A stretch of 34,885 nt of DNA, from positions 1 to 34,885 of the forward strand of contig JBDRKR010000028.1 of the NCBI GenBank assembly GCA_043813805.1, in the 5' to 3' direction. The first letter of the stretch is position 1. The number at the start of each line of letters is the position of its first letter. Positions 17,890 through 24,318 of the stretch are shown here, piece after piece. The position numbers and the translations under genes are program-made. The DNA comes from 2-02-FULL-43-13 sp043813805. Lineage in GTDB: Bacteria > Patescibacteriota > Minisyncoccia > Minisyncoccales > MHMH01. The notes beneath the pieces are model-generated. The model was given only the letters and a program-made list of their open reading frames with translations, had not been told where the DNA came from and made no database searches.

Positions 17890-19142
17890 TTTTGGCAGCC
17901 GGAGAATCTTCCCGCTTTTGGCCGCTTAACAAAGCCCACAAATCCCAAATCAAACTCTTGGGCGAGTCTTTGGTTAATTGGACGCTTAAAACTCTTGTCA
18001 GATCCGGTATCAAGGAGATTGTTTTGGTTTGCAGCTCTGATGCCCGCATTAAAGAAGAGGTGGGCGATGGCAGCAAGATTGGTGCGAAAATATCTTATAT
18101 TATTCAGGACCGGGCATTGGGTACGGGCGACGCAGTTTTCAGGGCGAAAGATTTTATTCGAGAGCCGTTCTTTATTCTGCATCCTTATAAGTTTTACGCC
18201 GAAGAAATCATGAAAGCCATGGTTAAAAAAGGAAACGACAACAAGTCTCAAGTCGTTTTAGCCGCTTCTCCCGTCGACGACCCGCAAGATTACGGAGTTT
18301 TGAGGTTTGAAGGAAACGTTTTAGTGGGCATTGATGAAAATCCTTCATCGAGGAATGCCCTTTCTGACCTAAGAACGCTAGGGATTTATTTTTTGCAGCC
18401 GGAATTTTTCCGGTATTATCAAAAATTAACAAGCCACCGCGAAGAGGACCTGATTGACGCCCTCAATCTTTTTTTAAAAGAAAAAAAAGGCGATTTTGTT
18501 TTATTGGACAAAGATTTGCCTACATTAAAATATCCTTGGGATCTTTTTAAGGTCTTACAAGCGATGTTTGAATCGGAAAATTTCAAAGAAAGCGTGGCTG
18601 CTTCAGCTGTTATCGGAAAAAACGTCGTGATTAACGGCAAGGTTTACATCGGAGAGAATGTCAAAATAGGGGAAAATACCGTCATTAACGGTCATGTTTT
18701 TATCGGCGACAATTGTGAAATCGGGGCGAACAATGTTTTACGCGGTCCGGTCAACTTGGAAAAAACTGTGAAAACCGGCGCTTTTTGCGAGATCAAAAAC
18801 ACGATTATCCAGGAAGGAACCCACTTGCATTCGGGTTATTTTGGCGATTCAATCATCGGGAAAAACTGTCGTTTCGGCGCAGGCTTTGTCAGCGCCAATA
18901 AAAAACTGGACAGGGAAAGCATCAGATCAATGATTAAGAATCAAAAAAAAGACACGGGGTTGACCTCTTTTGGGGCTGTGGTGGGCTCAAATACGCGCTT
19001 TGGCGTCCATTGCAGCACCATGCCGGGCGTTTTGATCGGCTCAGATTGCATTATCGGTCCGGGAACCGTTGTTTTTGAAAACATTGAAGATAACACCACT
19101 TTCTATACAAAATTCGAGAAAGTTGTAAAAAAGAACGAATGA
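17877..19142 (+). CDS. GlmU-like sugar-1-phosphate nucleotidyltransferase with left-handed beta-helix
   Basis: Two-domain protein resembling GlmU or the archaeal bifunctional sugar-1-P nucleotidyltransferase/acetyltransferase. The N-terminal NTP-transferase domain starts AVILAAGESSRFWPLNK and has DRALGTGDAV (residues 78-87). The C-terminal ~180 residues consist of hexapeptide repeats (IGKNVVINGKVYIGENVKIG and similar), forming a left-handed beta-helix acetyltransferase with a His near residue 375 (FGVHCSTMPG). Unusually, the position normally holding the Mg-binding Asp (as in a GDxP-type motif) reads FFILHPYKF (98-106). The nucleotidyltransferase may therefore be altered. Its context with GlmS and GlmR favours UDP-GlcNAc or a related nucleotide sugar. 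No gene symbol is given because the specificity is uncertain. Confidence 0.8.
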   Translation: MQAVILAAGESSRFWPLNKAHKSQIKLLGESLVNWTLKTLVRSGIKEIVLVCSSDARIKEEVGDGSKIGAKISYIIQDRALGTGDAVFRAKDFIREPFFILHPYKFYAEEIMKAMVKKGNDNKSQVVLAASPVDDPQDYGVLRFEGNVLVGIDENPSSRNALSDLRTLGIYFLQPEFFRYYQKLTSHREEDLIDALNLFLKEKKGDFVLLDKDLPTLKYPWDLFKVLQAMFESENFKESVAASAVIGKNVVINGKVYIGENVKIGENTVINGHVFIGDNCEIGANNVLRGPVNLEKTVKTGAFCEIKNTIIQEGTHLHSGYFGDSIIGKNCRFGAGFVSANKKLDRESIRSMIKNQKKDTGLTSFGAVVGSNTRFGVHCSTMPGVLIGSDCIIGPGTVVFENIEDNTTFYTKFEKVVKKNE

Positions 19143-20071
19143 AAAAAGTTAAGGGTCTGGTTTTATTATCGGGAGGGCTTGATTCAACCTTAGCCGTCAA
19201 AATCCTACAAAAGCAGGGGATAAAAATAACAGCTCTTTCTTTCAAGAGCTATTTTTTTGGCACCCGTGCCGCTGAAAAAGCGGCAAAGCTGTTGGAGGCC
19301 AAATTAAAGATAGTCGATTTTTCCGAGGAGCACCTGGTTATGGTTAAAAATCCGAAACACGGTTATGGGAAAGCAATGAACCCCTGCATTGATTGCCATG
19401 CTCTGATGCTGAAAAAAGCCGGAGAAATTATGAAAAAAAAGAAATTTGATTTTGTGGCAACGGGAGAAGTTTTGGGCGAGCGGCCGATGTCGCAAAATTT
19501 AAGAGCCCTAAAACTAATTGAAAAAGAAGCTTCTTTGGCAGGTTTTTTATTGAGGCCCCTTTCGGCCAAGCTTTTAGAACCGACCGTTCCCGAAAAAGAG
19601 GGCTTGGTGGACAGAGATAATCTTTTTGATATTTCCGGGCGAGGCAGGGGAAAACAGGCGGCTTTGGCGCGACTTTGGCAGATTAAGGATTATCCCGCGC
19701 CGGCCGGCGGATGTCTTTTGACCGATCCGATCTTCGGTAAAAAGTTGAAGGAATTATTGCAAATCTGTCCGAAGTGCGGAGAGAAAGACGTGATGCTTTT
19801 AAGATACGGCCGGCATTTCTGGTTTGATAAGACGAAAATCGTCGTCGGCCGCAACGAGTCGGAAAATAGAAAGATTAAAACACTGGCCGGACGGGGAGAC
19901 GTCTTAGTTGAGATGAAGGATTATCCCGGACCCCAGACTCTTATTAAGAGTTATTCAAAAAAGGAAATTTCGTCGGATATTTTAACCAAAGCCAAAGAGT
20001 TGACCAAGTATTATTCGACTAAGGCCCGCCTATTGACAGAAAAGATTGGATTTGTTATAATTAAGTATTGA
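19139..20071 (+). CDS. PP-loop ATPase of MnmA/ThiI type with NFACT-R-like C-terminus (putative tRNA thiolation)
   Basis: N-terminal PP-loop ATP pyrophosphatase: LLSGGLDSTLAVKIL at residues 9-23. A conserved CxxC motif follows in MNPCIDCHALM, and a later Cys in PAPAGGCLLTDP, as in tRNA 2- or 4-thiouridine enzymes in which two Cys handle the persulfide. The C-terminal ~110 residues start with a CPKCGEKD knuckle and then read VVGRNESEN, LVEMKDYPGPQTLI and AKELTKYYSTKA. This resembles the NFACT-R RNA-binding domain of Rqc2-like proteins. The architecture suggests a tRNA-modifying enzyme, but the modified position is unknown. It overlaps the preceding gene by 4 bp (ATGA). Its last codons contain a consensus promoter for the next gene. 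Confidence 0.75.
   Translation: MKKVKGLVLLSGGLDSTLAVKILQKQGIKITALSFKSYFFGTRAAEKAAKLLEAKLKIVDFSEEHLVMVKNPKHGYGKAMNPCIDCHALMLKKAGEIMKKKKFDFVATGEVLGERPMSQNLRALKLIEKEASLAGFLLRPLSAKLLEPTVPEKEGLVDRDNLFDISGRGRGKQAALARLWQIKDYPAPAGGCLLTDPIFGKKLKELLQICPKCGEKDVMLLRYGRHFWFDKTKIVVGRNESENRKIKTLAGRGDVLVEMKDYPGPQTLIKSYSKKEISSDILTKAKELTKYYSTKARLLTEKIGFVIIKY
20033..20061 (+). promoter_or_regulatory. Fully consensus sigma70-type promoter
   Basis: TTGACA at 20033-20038, a 17-bp spacer, and TATAAT at 20056-20061: all 12 bases match the consensus. It lies inside the final codons of the PP-loop gene. Predicted start is near 20068, giving a leader of about 28 nt before the 70-aa gene. Confidence 0.85.
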
Positions 20072-20095
20072 AAATTAGGCAGAAGGAGGAATAAG

Positions 20096-20308
20096 ATGCC
20101 CCAAAACGCGATAATATCGGGAGGATGGTTGTGTTCGTGCGGTCTCTATTTTTCCTGGGACTCATATCATGAGAAAGCCGTTTATTCGGGTATGGATTCA
20201 AAAACCGGTAGGGAAATTAATGTGGAAAAACCGGTTTGCAGGGGCGACAAGGGTCCCATCAGATGTCCGGAGTGTGGAGGCCGTAAGATCGAATCGTTAG
20301 TTTGTTAA
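20096..20308 (+). CDS. 70-aa zinc-ribbon-like protein, own transcription unit
   Basis: Unrecognised small protein. Cysteines occur as CxC (13, 15), a single Cys48, CxxC in RCPECGG (57, 60) and a terminal Cys70, which could form one or two zinc sites. There is no signal peptide or membrane helix. It has a very strong Shine-Dalgarno (AAGGAGG at 20083-20089, 6 nt before ATG), a full consensus promoter upstream and a terminator right after. It is therefore a monocistron that should be highly expressed. It may bind nucleic acid or be a ribosome- or RNA polymerase-associated factor, by analogy with other small zinc ribbons. Neighbours are tRNA-modification genes but have separate signals. Confidence 0.75.
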   Translation: MPQNAIISGGWLCSCGLYFSWDSYHEKAVYSGMDSKTGREINVEKPVCRGDKGPIRCPECGGRKIESLVC

Positions 20309-20319
20309 GCCAAAGGTAA

Positions 20320-20350
20320 AAAGTCCTGCGGGGAACCGCGGGACTTTTTT
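20320..20350 (+). terminator. Rho-independent terminator after the 70-aa gene
   Basis: A 10-bp stem (AGTCCTGCGG at 20322-20331 with 20336-20345, one T-G wobble) closed by a GGAA tetraloop and followed by a T-run from 20345, then G and TTTT. It lies 13 bp after the stop codon. Confidence 0.92.
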
Positions 20351-20379
20351 GTTTTAAGAAAATGGGTTAGATTAAAACA

Positions 20380-20949
20380 ATGGAGATTATCAAGCCGGAT
20401 TTTCAAAAAGTAATTAAAGCGCTTAGACAGGGCATGGTTTTAATTTGTCCTACCGACACGGTTTATATCCCTGCAGCCGATGCTACCAACGAAAAAGCGG
20501 TAAAGAAAGTTTTTTTGATCAAAAAACGTTCACTTAGAAAGCCGGTTCCGATTTTTGTAAAAGATATTAAAATGGCAAAAAAAACAGCCGAAATTAATAA
20601 AAAGCAGGAGAGATTTTTAAAAAAGGTCTGGCCGGGGAAAGTAACGGTAGTTTTAAAAAGGAAGAAATCAAAGATAAAATTATACGGGGTTGATAAAAAA
20701 ACAATTGCCCTTCGCATCCCAAATTATAAGCTGATAAATATTTTATTAAAAAAGCTCAACAGACCGTTGGTCGGCACTTCAGCTAATATTTCCGGAAAGC
20801 CCGCTTCGGGCGATCTTAAAGAAGTAATGTCGCAATTTAAGGGCCAAAAGCATCAGCCCGACCTGATAATTGACGCCGGAATTTTACCGGGCAAACCTTC
20901 CAAAGTTTTAGACTTAACAGTTTGGCCGCCTAAAGTTTTAAGACTTTAA
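20380..20949 (+). CDS. tsaC: L-threonylcarbamoyladenylate synthase (Sua5/YrdC/YwlC)
   Basis: First enzyme of t6A37 tRNA modification: makes threonylcarbamoyl-AMP from threonine, bicarbonate and ATP. The YrdC fold is visible from VLICPTDTVYIPAADAT (residues 21-37), then IKKRSLRKPVPIFV, LKKVWPGKVTVVLKR, IALRIPN and GTSANISGKPAS. Length 189 aa fits the short TsaC type without the C-terminal Sua5 domain. One oddity: the usual GL after PTDTVY is IP here. It stands 6 bp before tsaD, which carries out the next step. Confidence 0.92.
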   Translation: MEIIKPDFQKVIKALRQGMVLICPTDTVYIPAADATNEKAVKKVFLIKKRSLRKPVPIFVKDIKMAKKTAEINKKQERFLKKVWPGKVTVVLKRKKSKIKLYGVDKKTIALRIPNYKLINILLKKLNRPLVGTSANISGKPASGDLKEVMSQFKGQKHQPDLIIDAGILPGKPSKVLDLTVWPPKVLRL

Positions 20950-20955
20950 AATATT

Positions 20956-21966
20956 ATGATTATTCTGGCCATCGAAACTTCATGCGATGATACCTGCGTG
21001 GCGGTTGTTGAAGCAAAAGGAAAGGAGAAAATTCAGTTTAAAATTCTTTCCAATATTGTTTCTTCTCAGGAAAAACTTCATGCAAAATACGGCGGGGTTT
21101 ATCCTTTTTTGGCGAAAAGAGAACATCAGAAAAATTTACCGGTGGTGTTTAAGAAGGCAATCAAAAAAGCGGGGAACCCCGAAATTGATCTTATCGGCGT
21201 TACTGCGGGCCATGGGTTAGAACCCTGTTTGTGGCAGGGAATAAATTTTGCCAAAGATTTGGCTGAAAAATTAAAAAAACCGATGATTCCGGTTAACCAC
21301 GTAGAGGCGCACATACTTGTCAGTTTTATTGACGGGTTTACGAAATCAATTAAGTTTCCGGCGATTTGCCTGGTGGTCTCGGGAGGGCATACAGGATTAA
21401 TTTTAATGAAGGGCATCGGCGAATATCGTCTTATCGGCGAAACCAGAGATGACGCGGCCGGCGAGTGTTTTGATAAAGCGGCCAGGATTTTGGGGCTGGG
21501 GTATCCCGGAGGACCAATAATCGCCAAAATAGCTGCCCAAAGAGTTAAGGGAAGCCGGACTTCGATTGTTCTGCCTAGGCCGATGATTCATCAAAAAAAC
21601 TACGATTTCAGTTTTTCAGGATTAAAAACTGCGGTATTATATAAAGCGAGAGGTGAAAAATATGATAAAGCGGCCATGTGTGCAGAGATTCAGCAGGCGA
21701 TCATTGACGTTTTAATTCATAAAACCATGAATGCCGCCAGGGACTACGGGGTAAAAACAATTATACTGGGCGGCGGCGTTGTTGCTAATGATGAATTGCG
21801 CAAACAGTTTCACCATCAATTAAAAACTAAAAACTATAAACTAAAATTGTTAGTTCCGCCGAAAGTTTTCTGCACCGATAACGCCGTCATGGCAGCTGTT
21901 GCCGCCTTTTTTCACCGGTCGAAGAGTTCAAAAAATATTAAAGCAGAGGCTGATCTCAGAATCTAA
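20956..21966 (+). CDS. tsaD: tRNA N6-adenosine threonylcarbamoyltransferase
   Basis: Kae1/YgjD/TsaD family; transfers the threonylcarbamoyl group to A37 of ANN-decoding tRNAs together with TsaB and TsaE (neither is in this window). ASKHA-fold motifs are IILAIETSCDDTCVAVVE at the N-terminus, the metal ligands HVEAH (His115, His119), VVSGGHTGLIL, DDAAGECFDKAARILGLGYPG and ILGGGVVANDELR. The metal-binding Asp is in VFCTDNAVMAA near the C-terminus. The 336-aa length is normal. Its stop shares a base with the next ATG. Confidence 0.96.
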   Translation: MIILAIETSCDDTCVAVVEAKGKEKIQFKILSNIVSSQEKLHAKYGGVYPFLAKREHQKNLPVVFKKAIKKAGNPEIDLIGVTAGHGLEPCLWQGINFAKDLAEKLKKPMIPVNHVEAHILVSFIDGFTKSIKFPAICLVVSGGHTGLILMKGIGEYRLIGETRDDAAGECFDKAARILGLGYPGGPIIAKIAAQRVKGSRTSIVLPRPMIHQKNYDFSFSGLKTAVLYKARGEKYDKAAMCAEIQQAIIDVLIHKTMNAARDYGVKTIILGGGVVANDELRKQFHHQLKTKNYKLKLLVPPKVFCTDNAVMAAVAAFFHRSKSSKNIKAEADLRI

Positions 21967-22466
21967 TGGATTACTTTATTTTTCAACAAATTAACGGGTT
22001 GGCAGGGAGGTCTGTTTGCCTCGACTCTTTGGGTATATTTTTCGCCGAATATCTCATTTATATTTTGGGCGGGGCGGCGCTTTTATTATTTAGAAAGAAT
22101 CTTCGAAGGATTATTTGGGCGGGACTGGCCGTGGTTTTGGCTAAATTCGGTATTGCCGAATTAATCCGCCTCTTTTGGTTGCGGCCGCGGCCTTTTGTTG
22201 AGAATAATGTTAATTTATTAGTTGAAGTAGCAGCAAAACCCTCTTTCCCTTCAGGGCATGCCAGCGTCTGTTTTGCTTTGTCTTTCGTTGTTTACCATTA
22301 CCACAAAAAAGCCGGCATAGCTTTTTTTGCCGCCAGCTTTTTGATCTCCATTGCCCGAGTTTTTGTGGGCGTCCATTGGCCCTTGGATATTTTAGGAGGA
22401 GCCGTCGTCGGCATTCTTGCGGGATGGATTATCATCAAGATCTCCCAGAAGTTTAAATGTGCCTGA
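21966..22466 (+). CDS. PAP2 family phosphatase (undecaprenyl-diphosphatase-like)
   Basis: Membrane phosphatase, 166 aa with about five helices. The three PAP2 motifs are present: RLFWLRPRPF, the core PSFPSGHAS near residue 93-101, and ARVFVGVHWPLDILGG near residue 137-152. Such proteins (for example BcrC) dephosphorylate undecaprenyl diphosphate to recycle the lipid carrier, with the active site facing outside; a phosphatidic acid or other substrate is possible. It begins on the last base of the tsaD stop. Its own stop TGA (22464-22466) lies inside the acceptor stem of the antisense tRNA-Leu gene. Confidence 0.88.
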   Translation: MDYFIFQQINGLAGRSVCLDSLGIFFAEYLIYILGGAALLLFRKNLRRIIWAGLAVVLAKFGIAELIRLFWLRPRPFVENNVNLLVEVAAKPSFPSGHASVCFALSFVVYHYHKKAGIAFFAASFLISIARVFVGVHWPLDILGGAVVGILAGWIIIKISQKFKCA

Positions 22467-22543
22467 GGAGGGAGTCGAACCCTCATGACCTTGCGGTCAT
22501 GCGATTTTGAGTCGCACGCGTAAGCCAATTCCGCCACCCAGGC
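22460..22543 (-). tRNA. tRNA-Leu (anticodon CAA)
   Basis: Read on the minus strand, a complete class II cloverleaf of 84 nt: acceptor GCCTGGG pairing with CTCAGGC (one G-U), the anticodon stem TGCGA/TCGCA around loop CTCAAAA with anticodon CAA (codon UUG), a long variable arm TGACC-GCAA-GGTCA, and the T-loop GGTTCGACTCC. The discriminator base is A, as needed for LeuRS. CCA is not encoded, so it must be added after transcription. The 3' acceptor strand overlaps the end of the PAP2 gene by 7 bp. Confidence 0.95.
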
Positions 22544-22558
22544 AAGATAAATCTTGCC
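22541..22558. repeat. Palindrome at the 5' edge of tRNA-Leu
   Basis: GGCAAGA (22541-22547) and TCTTGCC (22552-22558) form a perfect 7-bp hairpin with a 4-nt loop. Its left end shares 3 bp with the tRNA 5' end, so in the precursor it would compete with the start of the acceptor stem or mark the leader for RNase P. There is no T-run. Confidence 0.5.
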
Positions 22559-22560
22559 TT

Positions 22561-22589
22561 ACTTTAACAGAAAACCGCTCTCTTGTAAA
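22561..22589 (-). promoter_or_regulatory. Putative promoter of tRNA-Leu
   Basis: On the minus strand, TTTACA (22589-22584), 17-bp spacer, TAAAGT (22566-22561). The predicted start is about 10 nt before the mature tRNA. The -35 box overlaps the parA -35 on the other strand. The -10 match is only moderate (4 of 6). Confidence 0.4.
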
Positions 22590-22611
22590 TATGGAGTTTT
22601 TTTGCTAATCT
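22583..22611 (+). promoter_or_regulatory. Putative parA promoter with extended -10, leaderless start
   Basis: TTGTAA (22583-22588), 17-bp spacer ending in TGC, then TAATCT (22606-22611). The TG one base before the -10 makes an extended -10. The seventh base after the -10 is the A of the parA ATG (22618), so the transcript would have little or no leader. Confidence 0.5.
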
Positions 22612-22617
22612 GATTTA

Positions 22618-23439
22618 ATGACTCGGATAATTTGCGTTGTCAATAACAAGGGAGGCGTAGGTAAAACAAATGTCAGTGTTAATTTGCCTGTTTTTTTGGC
22701 GGCACTGGGGAAAAGAGTGCTTTTGGTTGATTTTGACCACCAGGCGAACGCCACTTTTTCTTTAGGGATCCATCCTAAAAATTTGCCGCTTTCTGTTTAT
22801 CACGCTTTAATGGGCCATGTGAGTCCCGCGGCCATTATCCGTAAAAGCTCGTTTTTTGGATACGAAATTATGCCGGCCTCGTCAGACTTAGCCGGGGCTT
22901 CCATAGAGCTCGTCAATCTCCCGGATCGAGAGTTTAAATTGCGCGAAATTTTGGACAAGGTCAAGGATTCTTACGATTTTATTTTGATCGATTCGCCGCC
23001 GAGTTTGGGGCCGTTGACTATTAACGCTCTTTGCGCCGCTAATGAAGTTTTAATTCCGGTTCAGTGCGAATATTTGGCGTTGGAAGGACTTGATCAGCTG
23101 TTAAGCACGATTAAGCTGGTTAGGGAAAATTTGGGGCAGGATTTAAAAATTACCGGCGCTCTTTTGACTATGTACAACAGAAATAATAAAATATGCAGGG
23201 AGGTGGCTAAGGAAATCAGGCAGAATTTCCAGGGATACGTTTTTGATACCGTGATTCCCAGGCAGGTTTGCTTAGCTGAAGCTCCCAGATACGGCAAAAC
23301 AATTTTGCAATACGCCCCCACGTCTTCGGCCGCTCAGTCTTATCGGGAATTGGCCCAAGAACTTCTTAATAAAGAAAATCAAAATAACCCTAATCCTAAC
23401 CTTAATCCAACAATAAATAATCTTACTCCACAAATATGA
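22618..23439 (+). CDS. parA: ParA/Soj-type chromosome partitioning ATPase
   Basis: Deviant Walker-A ATPase that works with ParB to segregate origin regions. The N-terminus CVVNNKGGVGKTNVSVNL has the KGGVGKT motif (residues 11-17). Walker A' is VLLVDFDHQANATFSLG, and Walker B is FILIDSPPSLGPLT. There is no N-terminal HTH extension, so it is of the chromosomal Soj/short type. The C-terminus ends in an unusual Asn/Pro-rich tail (NPNPNLNPTINN). The stop overlaps the parB start by 4 bp (ATGA). No Shine-Dalgarno is seen and the likely promoter places the transcript start at the ATG. Confidence 0.95.
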   Translation: MTRIICVVNNKGGVGKTNVSVNLPVFLAALGKRVLLVDFDHQANATFSLGIHPKNLPLSVYHALMGHVSPAAIIRKSSFFGYEIMPASSDLAGASIELVNLPDREFKLREILDKVKDSYDFILIDSPPSLGPLTINALCAANEVLIPVQCEYLALEGLDQLLSTIKLVRENLGQDLKITGALLTMYNRNNKICREVAKEIRQNFQGYVFDTVIPRQVCLAEAPRYGKTILQYAPTSSAAQSYRELAQELLNKENQNNPNPNLNPTINNLTPQI

Positions 23440-24308
23440 AACAAAATTTTGGACGAGGACTAGAGTCGTTAATTCCCAGAAAAACCGCGAAGGAAGGTAC
23501 CGCTTCCGGAACAAGACAAGAGCCGATTTTTTACATTGAGATCGAAAAAATAAAATCCAATCCGTATCAGCCCAGAAAAAATTTCGACCAGGATGGATTG
23601 AATGCTTTGGCCGATTCGGTCAGGGAGTTTGGGGTTTTACAGCCCTTGCTTGTCAGCCGCATCGAGAAAGAAACAGGAACTGAATATCAATTGATTGCCG
23701 GGGAAAGAAGGTTTTTGGCCGCCAAAATGGTTGGATTGAACCAGGTGCCGGTGATTGTTAAGGATCCGACCGAAAAAGAAAAACTGGAGATTTCTTTAAT
23801 CGAAAACGTCCAAAGGTTGGATTTGAACGCCATGGAAAAAGCCGAGGCCTACTCTAGACTGCAACAGGAGTTTAATTTTATGCAAAAAGACGTGGCTAAG
23901 CTTTGCGGTAAAAGCCGGGAAGCAGTGGCCAACACTTTAAGGCTTCTTGATTTGCCCGATGAGATCAAAATAGCCTTGAGAGAGGAAAGACTCAGCGAGG
24001 GCCACGCAAGGGCCATGCTGGCCGTCAGCGATGCTCAGAAACAGAAAGCTATTTTTGTGAGAACTCTAAGGGACGGGCTTAATGTCAGGGAAGTGGAAAA
24101 TTTAGCCGCTCGCTTAAATATTTGGCAGCCGGTTCGGAGAAACGTTTCAGTCGCTTCGCGGGAAATAAAAGCGTTGGAAGAGAAGATCAGGGAAGTCCTT
24201 GGCCTGAAAAATATTAAACTGAGGATGGAGGCGGGCAGGCCCAAACTTACGGTATTTTTTGATTCTAAAAAAGAAATAGAGGCCTTATTTAAAAAGCTCG
24301 AACCTTAG
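23436..24308 (+). CDS. parB: ParB/Spo0J-type partition protein and CTPase
   Basis: Centromere-binding partner of ParA. The N-terminal FGRGLESLIP is the short ParA-activating peptide. The nuclease-fold/CTP-binding domain has NPYQPRKNF, ADSVREFGVLQPLLV and the LIAGERRFLAAKMVGL box. The ENVQRLDLNAMEKAEAYSRL segment leads to the HTH region (VAKLCGKSREAVANTLRLL). The C-terminal dimerisation domain is compact. Length 290 aa is normal. The gene is convergent with the rel gene (10-bp gap). No canonical parS site was found in the window by eye. Confidence 0.95.
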   Translation: MKQNFGRGLESLIPRKTAKEGTASGTRQEPIFYIEIEKIKSNPYQPRKNFDQDGLNALADSVREFGVLQPLLVSRIEKETGTEYQLIAGERRFLAAKMVGLNQVPVIVKDPTEKEKLEISLIENVQRLDLNAMEKAEAYSRLQQEFNFMQKDVAKLCGKSREAVANTLRLLDLPDEIKIALREERLSEGHARAMLAVSDAQKQKAIFVRTLRDGLNVREVENLAARLNIWQPVRRNVSVASREIKALEEKIREVLGLKNIKLRMEAGRPKLTVFFDSKKEIEALFKKLEP

Positions 24309-24318
24309 GCGCGGGTTT

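Noticed and set aside
23388..23425. AACCCTAATCCTAACC telomere-like repeat at the end of parA
   Set aside because: It is in frame and encodes the Asn/Pro-rich ParA tail; too short and irregular to be a functional DNA repeat.
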